DNA of 42,192 bases from Methylococcales bacterium (GTDB lineage: Bacteria > Pseudomonadota > Gammaproteobacteria > Methylococcales > Methylomonadaceae). Shown in pieces: positions 1 through 7,075 of this stretch (position 1 is the first letter of the stretch; every line of letters starts with the position of its first letter). Both the position numbers and the translations under genes were made by a program. Location: contig JAPLRP010000037.1 in assembly GCA_026399095.1 (NCBI GenBank), positions 1 to 42,192 of the forward strand, written 5' to 3'. The notes beneath the pieces are model-generated. The model was not told the DNA's origin. It saw only the letters and a program-made list of their open reading frames with translations, and did no database searches.

Positions 1-102
1 ATTCCAGATAAAACGGGACGCATCAGCAAATTGAGTAAACCTATGCTCAATTTCAGGCGTGGTGTTCAATCTAAATTTGAAGGCTTTGCGTATTGTTTTC
101 AT
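1..102 (-). CDS. tnpB: TnpB-like (IS200/IS605 OrfB) protein, N-terminal fragment cut by the window edge
   Basis: Read on the minus strand from an ATG at 102, an open frame of 34 codons runs without a stop to base 1 and continues outside the window. It starts MKTIRKAFKFRL and goes on to FTQFADASRFIWN. This basic start followed by a helix ending in a RFIWN-type motif is the usual N-terminal helix-turn-helix segment of OrfB/TnpB proteins of IS200/IS605 elements, the RNA-guided nucleases ancestral to Cas12. The catalytic RuvC residues and the guide (omega) RNA would lie beyond the left edge, so activity cannot be judged. A decayed tnpA starts 40 bases away in the divergent direction, as in the IS605 arrangement. 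The family call rests on a short segment but the match is characteristic. Confidence 0.72.
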   Translation of the reverse strand, partial: MKTIRKAFKFRLNTTPEIEHRFTQFADASRFIWN

Positions 103-110
103 GCTACTAA

Positions 111-138
111 TATAGCCTATATTTTTAATAGGTCTATA
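111..138. repeat. Imperfect hairpin between tnpB and tnpA
   Basis: TATAGCCTAT (111-120) pairs with ATAGGTCTATA (128-138) with one bulged base and a loop of about 7 bases. IS200/IS605 transposases recognise subterminal imperfect hairpins, and this one sits between the divergent tnpB and tnpA remnants. It may be an element end or an internal structure that overlaps their promoters. The sequence alone does not decide between these. Confidence 0.4.
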
Positions 139-141
139 TAC

Positions 142-497
142 ATGAATAATGAGATAAGAAACGGAAAAAATGTGTTTATAATTTGCATGTACATTTGGTC
201 TTTGTCACTAAATACCGTCGTGGCGTGTTCACTAAAAGAAGTGCTTGAGTTCAATGGCGAGAATGACCCTAGGTACATTTGCTTATCACTTACCCGCCCA
301 AAATTTCTCTCTCTAAACTGGCCAACAGTTTGAAAGGTGTTAGTCGTCGAATGATAAGAAAAGAGAGCTTTCCCTGTATAACCAAGAATCTTTGGGAGGG
401 TCATTTATGGAGTCCCAGTTATTTTGCCGGTAGTTGCGGAGGTGCCACTATCGACATTATCAAACAATATATCCATCAGCAAAGAATGCGAAATTAG
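142..497 (+). pseudogene. tnpA: Decayed IS200/IS605 tnpA (Y1 HUH transposase)
   Basis: Three reading-frame pieces together make a TnpA-like protein. The first starts at ATG 142 (MNNEIRNGKN). After the loss of a base near 172-176, the second piece reads NLHVHLVFVTKYRRGVF up to about 236. An internal deletion of roughly 20 codons then joins it to LEFNGEND (241-267). A change of two bases near 268-272 disrupts the HUH (HxH) metal motif, and the third piece runs from VHLLITYPPK to the stop at 497, including SLKGVSRRM, LWSPSYFAGSCGG and IIKQYI. The nucleophilic tyrosine of Y1 transposases would be the Y of QYI. With two frameshifts and a deletion the gene cannot give a working transposase. It is divergent from the tnpB-like start at 102. 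Confidence 0.82.
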
Positions 498-549
498 AGC
501 AATCGCTTATATCCCCGACCTTAAGGAAGCGGAATTACGCTATTTCCCG

Positions 550-1290
550 TTAAACCTTAACAGCAATCAGACAGGCAAAGTTAAACCATTGAAAATAAGT
601 GCCAATACGGCCAAAGCCTGCTCTTTGTAGGAGTTCGTAATTTTCATCTAGGCGATAGGGAATCAAAACATTTTCCAGGGCCTCACGTTTACGCTGATTT
701 TCAATATCCGTATAGCGGCTTTGGGATACTTTAAATTGCAGGTAATGATCGATATATAAACGATTTAATACCGGATCATTCACCAAAATCTTTTCTGACA
801 ATAAAACGCCCCCCCCCGATTTAAGTGCCTGATAAACGGCTTTTAGCAACTGCTCTCTACCCATGGGTCTTACAAATTGCAGTGTCCAGTTAAGGATGAC
901 AATATTGCAAGCAGGTAATGGGGGAAGATCGCTTAAATCAGCGGTAATCAAAGACACTTTGCCGGTGGCTATTTGCCCGGATAGTTTGTCTCGTGCTTTA
1001 TCCAGCATTGACTCTGAGTTGTCATAGCCTATAAAGCGGGTGCTTTCAGGGCATTTCGGATGTTGGGTTAAATATTCGAGCGTCGTGCCGGTTGAGCAAC
1101 CCAAATCACAGACTATGCCACCTTGTTCAGGTAAAAAATCCATAATAAGATCGGACTGGATGCGCTGAACCTCATTATAAAATGGCACGCTTCTGGAAAC
1201 CATATTGTCAAAAACCTTGGCAACACGTTCATCAAAAGCAAAATCTTCTACCCTAGCGGTCTGTTGAAATACTCTATCTTGTTCGCTCAT
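550..1290 (-). CDS. cmoA: Carboxy-S-adenosyl-L-methionine synthase CmoA
   Basis: A 246-residue protein, close to the usual length of about 247. CmoA makes carboxy-SAM from SAM and prephenate. CmoB uses it to build the 5-oxyacetyl modification (cmo5U) at the wobble position of certain tRNAs. The N-terminus (FAFDERVAKVFDNMVSRSVPFY, in two overlapping short motifs) is typical of CmoA and distinguishes it from general methyltransferases. The SAM-binding glycine motif is VCDLGCSTGTT at residues 60-70. The usual partner cmoB is not next to it: the downstream side (toward base 1) holds IS200/IS605 remains instead. The coding strand carries a run of nine G (plus-strand C at 809-817) encoding part of the GGG in LKSGGGVLLSEK, a possible slippage site, but the frame is intact. 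Confidence 0.93.
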   Translation of the reverse strand: MSEQDRVFQQTARVEDFAFDERVAKVFDNMVSRSVPFYNEVQRIQSDLIMDFLPEQGGIVCDLGCSTGTTLEYLTQHPKCPESTRFIGYDNSESMLDKARDKLSGQIATGKVSLITADLSDLPPLPACNIVILNWTLQFVRPMGREQLLKAVYQALKSGGGVLLSEKILVNDPVLNRLYIDHYLQFKVSQSRYTDIENQRKREALENVLIPYRLDENYELLQRAGFGRIGTYFQWFNFACLIAVKV

Positions 1291-1322
1291 AGTTTATATC
1301 GTCAGGTAGTTGTCAATTTGGC

Positions 1323-1344
1323 AGGAGCGGCTAAAGCCGCTCCT
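1323..1344. repeat. Perfect 9-bp inverted repeat, REP-like, between purK and cmoA
   Basis: AGGAGCGGC (1323-1331) and GCCGCTCCT (1336-1344) form a perfect 9-bp stem with a TAAA loop, flanked by extra matching bases. No T-run follows on either strand, so it is not a classic terminator. The core resembles the REP palindromes (GGAGCGGC type) common between genes in gammaproteobacteria. Only one copy was noticed in this window. It lies between two minus-strand genes and could reduce read-through from purK into cmoA or stabilise the upstream message. Confidence 0.55.
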
Positions 1345-1358
1345 ACCTTTAATGTAAA

Positions 1359-2453
1359 TTACGAATCATCAACTTGATCAGCCAGTGTTGTCAATTGCTT
1401 AACAAGCAAGTCCAATTGTTCAGTCGTTTCTGCTCTTACCGTAGCATGAGCTACTTTGCGACCTTTGCGAGGGGCTTTATCGTAAAGATGCAAGTGCACG
1501 TTGGCTATGACTAATAGTTCTTCAGTGGCAGGCAGGCCGCCAATAAAGTTAACCATCGCAGTTTTACCAACGGCTGTTGTTGTACCCAAAGGTAAGTCCA
1601 GAATAGCGCGTAAATGATTTTCAAACTGACTGGTTTCTGCGCCTTCAATCGTCCAATGACCGGAATTATGAACACGCGGCGCAAACTCATTGGCAATGAG
1701 CTTACCATCGACTTCAAATAATTCCAGCGCCAACACACCGACATAATCCAGCGCTTCCATTAAGCATGATATATAAGCTTCGGCTTGTTGTTGCATGGGG
1801 TCTTGATTACAACTGCTTGCAACACGCAATATCCCACCACGATGTATATTTTCTGATAATGGATAAAAAACGACGGCACCAGAAACATTACGTGCCGCAA
1901 TGATGGATACTTCGCGGTTAAACGTTACAAAGGCTTCTACAACACCCGCTGCTCCAGCTAATTGCTCCCAAGCGGGTTCTAAGTCATCAACTGATTTAAG
2001 TAAGGATTGACCTTTGCCGTCATAACCCATTGTGCAGCTTTTTAAAATAGCGGGCCAGCCAATGGTGGACATGGCTTTTTCCAAACTTTCAAAACTGTCT
2101 ATAGGTGCATAAGCTGCAGTGGGTATCGAAATATCACGAAAAAAGGCTTTCTCGATTAACCGATCCTGCGCAACGGCCAACGCTTTAGGTGCCGGATGCA
2201 CTTGGGTATGTGACGCTAAAAATTCTGCGACATCAGCGGGTACGTTTTCAAATTCATAAGTTACTACGTCAGCACGTTCCGCTAGCTGAGCGAGTAAGCG
2301 CGGATCGTTATAATCGCCCTGTAAATGCTCACCCAAACTATTGGCGCAGGCATCGGCAGACGGATCAAGAAAAATAAAATCCACGCCTAACGGATAGCCT
2401 GCCAAGGCAATCATTCTGGCAAGTTGCCCTGCACCCAAGACACCGACTATCAT
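1359..2453 (-). CDS. purK: N5-carboxyaminoimidazole ribonucleotide synthase PurK
   Basis: A 364-residue ATP-grasp enzyme that makes N5-CAIR from AIR, bicarbonate and ATP in purine biosynthesis. It starts [14 protein letters not shown], the nucleotide-binding loop typical of PurK. The ATP-grasp core includes [16 protein letters not shown] and, later, the metal-binding segment [27 protein letters not shown], in which the NEFAPR and HNSGHW elements are PurK hallmarks. It overlaps the stop of purE by four bases (ATGA), so translation is probably coupled, and PurE uses its product directly. The length is normal for the family. Confidence 0.95.
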   Translation of the reverse strand: MIVGVLGAGQLARMIALAGYPLGVDFIFLDPSADACANSLGEHLQGDYNDPRLLAQLAERADVVTYEFENVPADVAEFLASHTQVHPAPKALAVAQDRLIEKAFFRDISIPTAAYAPIDSFESLEKAMSTIGWPAILKSCTMGYDGKGQSLLKSVDDLEPAWEQLAGAAGVVEAFVTFNREVSIIAARNVSGAVVFYPLSENIHRGGILRVASSCNQDPMQQQAEAYISCLMEALDYVGVLALELFEVDGKLIANEFAPRVHNSGHWTIEGAETSQFENHLRAILDLPLGTTTAVGKTAMVNFIGGLPATEELLVIANVHLHLYDKAPRKGRKVAHATVRAETTEQLDLLVKQLTTLADQVDDS

Positions 2454-2947
2454 AAAATTTCCTCTCGCGGATCAGAATGCGCGAGTACATTTTCGGTTTG
2501 TTCATTTCTAAAGGCATTTAATGCGCTTCGATAGTGCGTGTGTTTATTACTGATTATAGCGGCCGCCAATAACGCAGCATTGATAGCGCCTGCTTTACCA
2601 ATCGCCAGCGTACCGACAGGAATTCCAGCGGGCATTTGTACGATAGACAATAAGGAATCCATGCCATTAAGCGCTTTAGATTGTACGGGCACACCTAAAA
2701 CAGGTAGCGCTGTTTTGGCGGCTGTCATACCCGGTAAATGTGCGGCACCACCTGCTCCTGCAATGATAACTTCCAGGCCTTTAGCTTCTGCTGTTTCTGC
2801 ATATTGGAAAAGTTTGTCAGGGGTTCTATGAGCCGAAACAACTTCAACTTGATGAGGTATGCCAAGCCGCTCAAGTGTTTCAGCAGCAAAGCGCATAGTT
2901 TCCCAGTCAGAGGTCGAGCCCATGATGATGCCAACCAGTGCTGTCAT
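2450..2947 (-). CDS. purE: N5-carboxyaminoimidazole ribonucleotide mutase PurE
   Basis: A 165-residue class I PurE, which moves the carboxyl group of N5-CAIR to give CAIR in purine synthesis. Clear motifs are GSTSDWETM (residues 10-18), SAHRTP with His40, and [12 protein letters not shown] with His70, which line the active site. It is the first gene of the purE-purK pair and overlaps purK by four bases. AGGAGT lies just upstream of the ATG at 2947 and should act as a good ribosome binding site. Nothing unusual was seen. Confidence 0.96.
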   Translation of the reverse strand: MTALVGIIMGSTSDWETMRFAAETLERLGIPHQVEVVSAHRTPDKLFQYAETAEAKGLEVIIAGAGGAAHLPGMTAAKTALPVLGVPVQSKALNGMDSLLSIVQMPAGIPVGTLAIGKAGAINAALLAAAIISNKHTHYRSALNAFRNEQTENVLAHSDPREEIL

Positions 2948-3250
2948 GTATTACTCCTTTAAAATGGTATGAGTACAATCTGGATGATTTAAAAGTCGCG
3001 TAGTATCGCATAAATGAAGAAATGATGTTTTCTAAGTTAAAGAAGAATTGGCGGGGTAATTGTCAAATTTTTCCTTAAATAAAAAAAGTGTTTTTAAAGA
3101 TGGCAAATAAAGCACTATTAATTACGAAAACTTCAATCTGAAGAGAACTAGAACAAGTTGTCATTAAATGATAAAGTTATTCTATTATTCAGTGAAGATT
3201 CAAGTTGAGAATGACAAGCTTTGGATCTTATAACCCTTGCGATTAAGTTT
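2948..3250. other. AT-rich divergent intergenic region
   Basis: About 300 bases separate purE (-) from the lipoprotein gene (+), so the promoters of both must lie here. The stretch is AT-rich with several A and T runs (for example near 3080-3100). I see no RNA gene, no convincing -35/-10 pair and no conserved operator that I recognise. Confidence 0.5.
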
Positions 3251-3730
3251 ATGAAAATACAAAGCCTTACAAAAAACATTTTTTTTGCTGCCATAATTAG
3301 CATGATTTTAGGGGTATTACTTACCGGTTGTTCAGACGATGAAGAAAAAAAATTGCCGGTTAAAACCAGTTTTAATCCATTTGATCACTCTCATGATGTT
3401 CCTGTGACAGATGTCCAAAAGCACAAGTTTGAGCATGACTTTGCTGAACAATGTGTGACAAGAGAGTTGAAGAATTCTGTGAATATAGAGGAAGATAAGA
3501 TTAGATTTTCTGAATCCTGTCTATGTGTAGCTAATTATATGCTTAAAGATTTAACTGATGAAGAAGCTGAAAAATTTCTTACTGAGCATGAAAATCCACG
3601 GTCATTACAAATCAAGTACAACAGCGCTGCTTATCATTGCGCTCAACAAAAACCCGTAGCTAAGGGCTTTAAAACATTTGAGGCACCTGCTGTTAAAAAG
3701 GAAGAAGGTTTTTTTAGCAAGTTTTTTTAG
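3251..3730 (+). CDS. Small cysteine-containing lipoprotein of unknown function
   Basis: Starting at ATG 3251 the protein has 159 residues. A frame open further upstream begins with TTG at 3221, but the ATG gives a better signal peptide: a basic start (MKIQSLTKN), a hydrophobic core, then the lipobox LLTGC, so the Cys should be lipidated and the protein anchored in the membrane. Serine and aspartates follow the Cys (CSDDEE). The mature part has four further cysteines in the order C, CxC, C (near EQCVTREL, SCLCVANYM and AYHCAQQ), which suggests two disulfides or a metal site. The C-terminus is basic and phenylalanine-rich (GFFSKFF). I do not recognise the family. It is convergent with the bufferin operon, and a functional link is possible but not shown. 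Confidence 0.7.
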   Translation: MKIQSLTKNIFFAAIISMILGVLLTGCSDDEEKKLPVKTSFNPFDHSHDVPVTDVQKHKFEHDFAEQCVTRELKNSVNIEEDKIRFSESCLCVANYMLKDLTDEEAEKFLTEHENPRSLQIKYNSAAYHCAQQKPVAKGFKTFEAPAVKKEEGFFSKFF

Positions 3731-3751
3731 AGGTTCAAGCTTTTTTGTAGT

Positions 3752-3788
3752 TTAGGGGGTAATGTTTTATGGCTCCACCCCCCCCTAA
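3752..3788. repeat. Inverted repeat between convergent lipoprotein and bufC genes
   Basis: TTAGGGGG (3752-3759) can pair with CCCCCTAA (3781-3788) across a loop of 21 bases. The loop is long and no T-run follows on either side. It may be a weak bidirectional terminator between the convergent genes, or chance pairing of G- and C-runs. Confidence 0.3.
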
Positions 3789-3805
3789 TGTTAGTTATCT
3801 TACTC

Positions 3806-4579
3806 TCACGCTAAATTAATAATTCTTTTATCGGCTAATTCTCTTAAAATCTTTAAGCCACCCATAATAATCACTTCAGGATCAGGGTGATTTGATTCCT
3901 GAGCTATTTGGTTTAAATATTCTTCTGTTAGCGAGTATTCTTGTTCCTGGATTATTTCCAGCAAGCGGTAGGTAATGGGGGTAATTTCAATAAAATTAAT
4001 ATCATCATCCTTATTACGGTAAACAATTAGAAATGTTGCTTGTTCAGGCGCCTCCAAAGGTAAAAAAGCAGGCGCTATTTTATGGACCGGATATTGATAA
4101 GCTAAAGGCCAAGCTAACGGAGATAGGGAAATATTTTGCTTAAGCAGATTATTACTATCAAGACCATAAGTCGTTAGGTCATCTTTGGCAATAGATAAGG
4201 CCATTTCCACCCATTCATAATGCGCCAGTTCCAGCAAAAAAGGCAAATCTTTTGAGTTATCACGTTCATTTTGCAAATAATCGAGAAATTCTTCAGGAAT
4301 CTGTGAAAAATGCGGCGTTTTACAAGGGTGTTTTGCAAAAAAATCTTGAACCAGCGCTAACCACTCAGTTTCTTTAAGTAGTGTTTTTAATACCGGAAAA
4401 TTACCCGATAAAAAGCCTTCGATATTATTAAAAAACAACGCTCTATACATTATCATCCGGTGTTCTTTAACATCGGAAGGTGGAAGATTGTTCTCCGGAT
4501 CTCTTATATAAGCCGCAAACTTATCTTGCGTGCTTTTAAAGTCAACATGCTTATTTGCTTTAAGCATATCGTTTTTCAT
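3806..4579 (-). CDS. bufC: DUF2063 (HvfC/BufC-type) partner of the MNIO enzyme
   Basis: The protein has about 257 residues if it starts at ATG 4579 (MKNDMLKANK), preceded by a weak GGAAA. In-frame ATGs at 4597 and 4570 are alternatives, and all overlap the end of bufB, which suggests coupled translation. The N-terminal part (FAAYIRDPEN, EHRMIMYRALFFNNIEGFLSG, split here only for length) is the HvfC/BufC N-terminal domain formerly called DUF2063. The rest is the less conserved second domain, ending in a segment of small helices (GGLKILRELADKRII). In characterised MNIO systems (hvfABC, bufABC) this protein binds the precursor peptide and delivers it to the DUF692 enzyme. It is the last gene of the bufA-bufB-bufC operon. 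Confidence 0.85.
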   Translation of the reverse strand: MKNDMLKANKHVDFKSTQDKFAAYIRDPENNLPPSDVKEHRMIMYRALFFNNIEGFLSGNFPVLKTLLKETEWLALVQDFFAKHPCKTPHFSQIPEEFLDYLQNERDNSKDLPFLLELAHYEWVEMALSIAKDDLTTYGLDSNNLLKQNISLSPLAWPLAYQYPVHKIAPAFLPLEAPEQATFLIVYRNKDDDINFIEITPITYRLLEIIQEQEYSLTEEYLNQIAQESNHPDPEVIIMGGLKILRELADKRIINLA

Positions 4580-5411
4580 GCTGTGTTTTCCACGCATCTT
4601 GCATCGTTTTGATGGTATTAACTTCTTTTAATAATTCACAAAGAGGGGGGAGATTAAAATCTCGTTCCAGCAAGGTAGGGAAAACGCCATAAAGCTCATA
4701 AGCTTTACCTAGCAATTTCCATACGGGATTAATAATGTCGGCGCCGTGGGTATCAATCAGAAAATCATCAGCCTCAACATAATGCCCGGCAATATGAGCA
4801 TAAGCAATTCGCTGCGCTGGTATGGCTTTTAAAAAAGCTTCAGCATCGTAACCATGATTAACGCTATTGACGTAAATATTATTAATATCAATCAATACAT
4901 CGCAGTCAGCTTCTTCTATAACGGCATTAAAGAATTCTATCTCGGCCATTTCTTGCCCCGGTGCCGCGTAATAAGAAACATTTTCGATGGCTATTTTTTG
5001 TTCCAAGATATCTTGTACGCGCTTGATACGACCGGCGACATGGGAAACCGCTTCTGGGGTAAACGGGATAGGCATTAAATCATATAAATGCCCGCCTTTA
5101 CTGCAATAGCTCAGGTGTTCACTATAAAATTTGATTTGATGTTCGGCCATAAATTGTTTGACATCATGGACAAATTTTTCATCAAGTGGATCAGTACTGC
5201 CTAAGGATAATGATAAACCATGACAAACAAAATCAAAGCGTTCTGTCATTGCACGGAATTGTTTGCCGAATTTTCCTCCGATGGTAATCCAGTTTTCGGG
5301 GGCGATTTCGTAAAATCCAACTTCTTTTGGGTGTTCTTCGACAAGCTGACTTAAAAGAGGTCGACGCAGACCTAATCCGGCGCCTTGAACGAGATGTTGA
5401 GTTGTGTCCAT
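4560..5411 (-). CDS. bufB: MNIO (DUF692) multinuclear iron oxidase, bufferin-modifying
   Basis: A 283-residue TIM-barrel protein of the MbnB/TglH/DUF692 family. These enzymes use two or three iron ions to oxidise cysteines in peptide precursors. ATG 5411 is chosen because AAAGGTG lies just upstream; the frame stays open to 5453 without a better start. Probable metal ligands are visible in order: His64 (FVCHGLS), Glu98-His99 (SEHLSY), Glu143 (IENVSYY), Asp175 with the following asparagines (DINNIYVN), His206 and His210 (AHIAGHY), Asp220 and His222 (DTHG), and Glu249 (LLERD). Together these make a complete active site. It lies between the precursor bufA and the partner bufC. In Haemophilus and Caulobacter such operons make copper-binding peptides with modified cysteines, and the same role is inferred here. 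Confidence 0.92.
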   Translation of the reverse strand: MDTTQHLVQGAGLGLRRPLLSQLVEEHPKEVGFYEIAPENWITIGGKFGKQFRAMTERFDFVCHGLSLSLGSTDPLDEKFVHDVKQFMAEHQIKFYSEHLSYCSKGGHLYDLMPIPFTPEAVSHVAGRIKRVQDILEQKIAIENVSYYAAPGQEMAEIEFFNAVIEEADCDVLIDINNIYVNSVNHGYDAEAFLKAIPAQRIAYAHIAGHYVEADDFLIDTHGADIINPVWKLLGKAYELYGVFPTLLERDFNLPPLCELLKEVNTIKTMQDAWKTQHEKRYA

Positions 5412-5442
5412 AAGAACACCTTTTATTAGTAGTCTAGAAATA

Positions 5443-5498
5443 GGAGGGCACAAGAATGCCCTCCTTTTATAAAATAGGTAACGCAGGCACTCGTGCCT
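5443..5498 (-). terminator. Two hairpins between bufA and bufB, likely attenuator
   Basis: GGAGGGCA (5443-5450) and TGCCCTCC (5457-5464) form a perfect 8-bp GC-rich stem with a 6-base loop. AGGCAC and GTGCCT (5485-5498) form a second, tighter palindrome. Both lie after the bufA stop and before bufB on the minus strand. On that strand the first stem is followed by TATTTC, a poor T-run, so partial termination or RNA processing is more likely than full stop. This would let the peptide message outnumber the enzyme messages. Confidence 0.55.
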
Positions 5499-5508
5499 AA
5501 ATCAACTA

Positions 5509-5943
5509 TTATTTAGCGGGCGTAGCCGGTTTTTGAGCGCCACAGGCACCCTCTTTACCTTTCATGGATTCGCCTTTCATCATTTCGCCACAAGCACCTT
5601 CTTTGCCTTTCATCATAGCGCCACAGGCCGCTTCCATACCGGGTTTCATTTTGCCGTCTTTCATCATATCACCACATGAGCCTTCAGTAGCTTTAGTTGA
5701 AGGTTTTGCACTGCTTGCGCATGCGCCTTCAGGTGTTTTGGCTTTAGGCATGTGCATAGAAGCACCACAAGCCATTTCTGCAGGTTTAGCAGTTGTATTG
5801 GCTTCAGCAACTTGCATATAACCGGTAGATAGTTCTGTCATACCGAAGGGGTTAACTTCTGCATTAACAGCTGTTACAGCAAATGTTGAGATTAAAGCAG
5901 CTCCCATAGCAGCCGCTAAGGGTGTTTTATTCATTTTTTTCAT
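5509..5943 (-). CDS. bufA: Bufferin-like RiPP precursor, Cys- and Met-rich, with signal peptide
   Basis: A 144-residue precursor starting at ATG 5943, with GGGAG well placed upstream. A signal peptide (MKKMNKTPLAAAMGAALIST and following residues) ends in AVNA, with cleavage likely after residue 28, so the product is exported. The mature part has six cysteines (59, 75, 90, 107, 118, 134), each in an ExxC motif: EMACG, EGACA, EGSCG, EAACG, EGACG, EGACG. Several are followed by acidic or alanine residues and MMK. The mature part has 14 methionines. EGxCG motifs are the sites where MNIO enzymes convert Cys to oxazolone/thioamide or thiooxazole groups in HvfA and bufferins. It is followed by bufB and bufC. 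A copper-binding or copper-protective role is inferred from the family. The usual fourth gene, a DoxX-like membrane protein, is absent. Confidence 0.88.
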   Translation of the reverse strand: MKKMNKTPLAAAMGAALISTFAVTAVNAEVNPFGMTELSTGYMQVAEANTTAKPAEMACGASMHMPKAKTPEGACASSAKPSTKATEGSCGDMMKDGKMKPGMEAACGAMMKGKEGACGEMMKGESMKGKEGACGAQKPATPAK

Positions 5944-5960
5944 GTTGACTCCCAAATATT

Positions 5961-5994
5961 ATTATAAATATTCGACAGATAAATCCTATCGAAT
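5961..5994 (-). promoter_or_regulatory. Candidate bufA promoter element and operator-like inverted repeat
   Basis: On the minus strand a perfect TATAAT (plus ATTATA, 5961-5966) lies upstream of bufA, next to an inverted repeat ATTCGA...TCGAAT (5970-5975 and 5989-5994) that would cover the -35 region. The TATAAT is very close to the ribosome binding site (5949-5953), which would make an extremely short leader, so the true start may lie elsewhere. The repeat is the firmer observation and could bind a metal-responsive regulator. Confidence 0.35.
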
Positions 5995-6159
5995 GGAACG
6001 TATCATACCAAAGACCAATAAATAAAGAATTAATATACTTTTATCAAAGACGGCTATCACTATTAACAAGCTAAAGGTACTGTAGCTTTACTAATAAGAC
6101 CTTCTAATATTCCATCAGTTATGCCTGGGCTTGGGCTGAGAATGCCATGTCTTTAACTT

Positions 6160-6792
6160 TTAGCTCAGTTTTTCCTTAAAATCACACAGGTCTTCAATAA
6201 TGCAAACCTGGCATTTTGGTTTTCTCGCTATACAAGTATATCTGCCATGTAAGATTAGTAAATGGTGAGCATCTTTTTTATGTTTATTAGGTACCCATTT
6301 ATATAATTTACGCTCTACTTCTAAAACATTTTTGCCAGGCGCCAATCCAGTTCGGTTGGAGACCCTGAATATATGTGTATCAACAGCAATAGTGGGGTAC
6401 CCAAAAGCCGTATTGAGAACAACACTGGCTGTTTTTCTGCCGACTCCGGGTAAAGCTTCCAGTTCGTCTCGTGTTTGTGGAACCACACTGTTATGATTGT
6501 CGATAAGTTGCTGGCAAAGCTTAATAATATTTTCACTCTTGGTATTAAATAAACCAATCGTTTTTATGTAATTTTTTAAATCATCCAAACCCAAGGCCAA
6601 AATAGTTTCCGGCGTATTGGCAATACCAAACAGCGGCAAGGTCGCTTTGTTTACCCCTTTGTCAGTGGCTTGCGCTGATAACACAACGGCAATTAGAAGC
6701 TCAAAGGGGCTAGTATAATTTAATTCTGTTACCGGTTCGGGTATTGCCACAGAGAGTCTTTCAAAAATGGCTAGGCGTTTTTTTTTATTCAT
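6160..6792 (-). CDS. nth: Endonuclease III
   Basis: A 210-residue DNA glycosylase/AP lyase that removes oxidised pyrimidines in base excision repair. The helix-hairpin-helix motif LEALPGVGRKTASVVLN contains catalytic Lys120, and IAVDTHIFR contains Asp138, at the same numbering as the E. coli enzyme. The C-terminal 4Fe-4S cluster loop has Cys187, Cys194, Cys197 and Cys203 with the standard C-x6-C-x2-C-x5-C spacing. Everything expected for activity is present. It is a single gene upstream of the bufferin operon, about 216 bases from bufA, and divergent from the V-ATPase operon. Confidence 0.97.
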   Translation of the reverse strand: MNKKKRLAIFERLSVAIPEPVTELNYTSPFELLIAVVLSAQATDKGVNKATLPLFGIANTPETILALGLDDLKNYIKTIGLFNTKSENIIKLCQQLIDNHNSVVPQTRDELEALPGVGRKTASVVLNTAFGYPTIAVDTHIFRVSNRTGLAPGKNVLEVERKLYKWVPNKHKKDAHHLLILHGRYTCIARKPKCQVCIIEDLCDFKEKLS

Positions 6793-6896
6793 GATGGCGG
6801 CATTGACAGTGATGTTTGACAGAAATTATTAAGATGCCAACGGATGCTATTGTATCCAGTTAAAGTTAAATATCAAGAAGATAAACTACGCTTAAT

Positions 6897-6925
6897 TTGA
6901 CAAAATACGTTAACCAAACTATGTT
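6897..6925 (+). promoter_or_regulatory. Likely sigma70 promoter for the V-ATPase operon
   Basis: A consensus TTGACA (6897-6902) is followed after exactly 17 bases by TATGTT (6920-6925). It lies about 150 bases upstream of the first V-ATPase gene and points the same way. The leader between it and 7076 is AT-rich and I see no strong hairpin in it. Confidence 0.65.
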
Positions 6926-7075
6926 ATTTGTACAGATTTAAAAGGATTGAATACTGGCTTAATATTAATCCATATAGTTCTTGTGGTTAAGCTGGATTAA
7001 TGCTATTTTTACATAAAAAATAGTTGATATTTAACTAGAAACTTTGTTCTTGTTATGAAAAAAGTGAGTTAAACA

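Noticed and set aside
31-333. A 100-codon open frame on the plus strand
   Set aside because: It is a chance frame that passes through the first and middle parts of the decayed tnpA; its own start has no support.
424-630. A small open frame after tnpA
   Set aside because: It crosses the end of tnpA and runs antisense into cmoA; no family resemblance was seen.
6068-6088. AAGCTA and TAGCTT arms as a terminator for nth
   Set aside because: Only six base pairs and no T-run; too weak to call.
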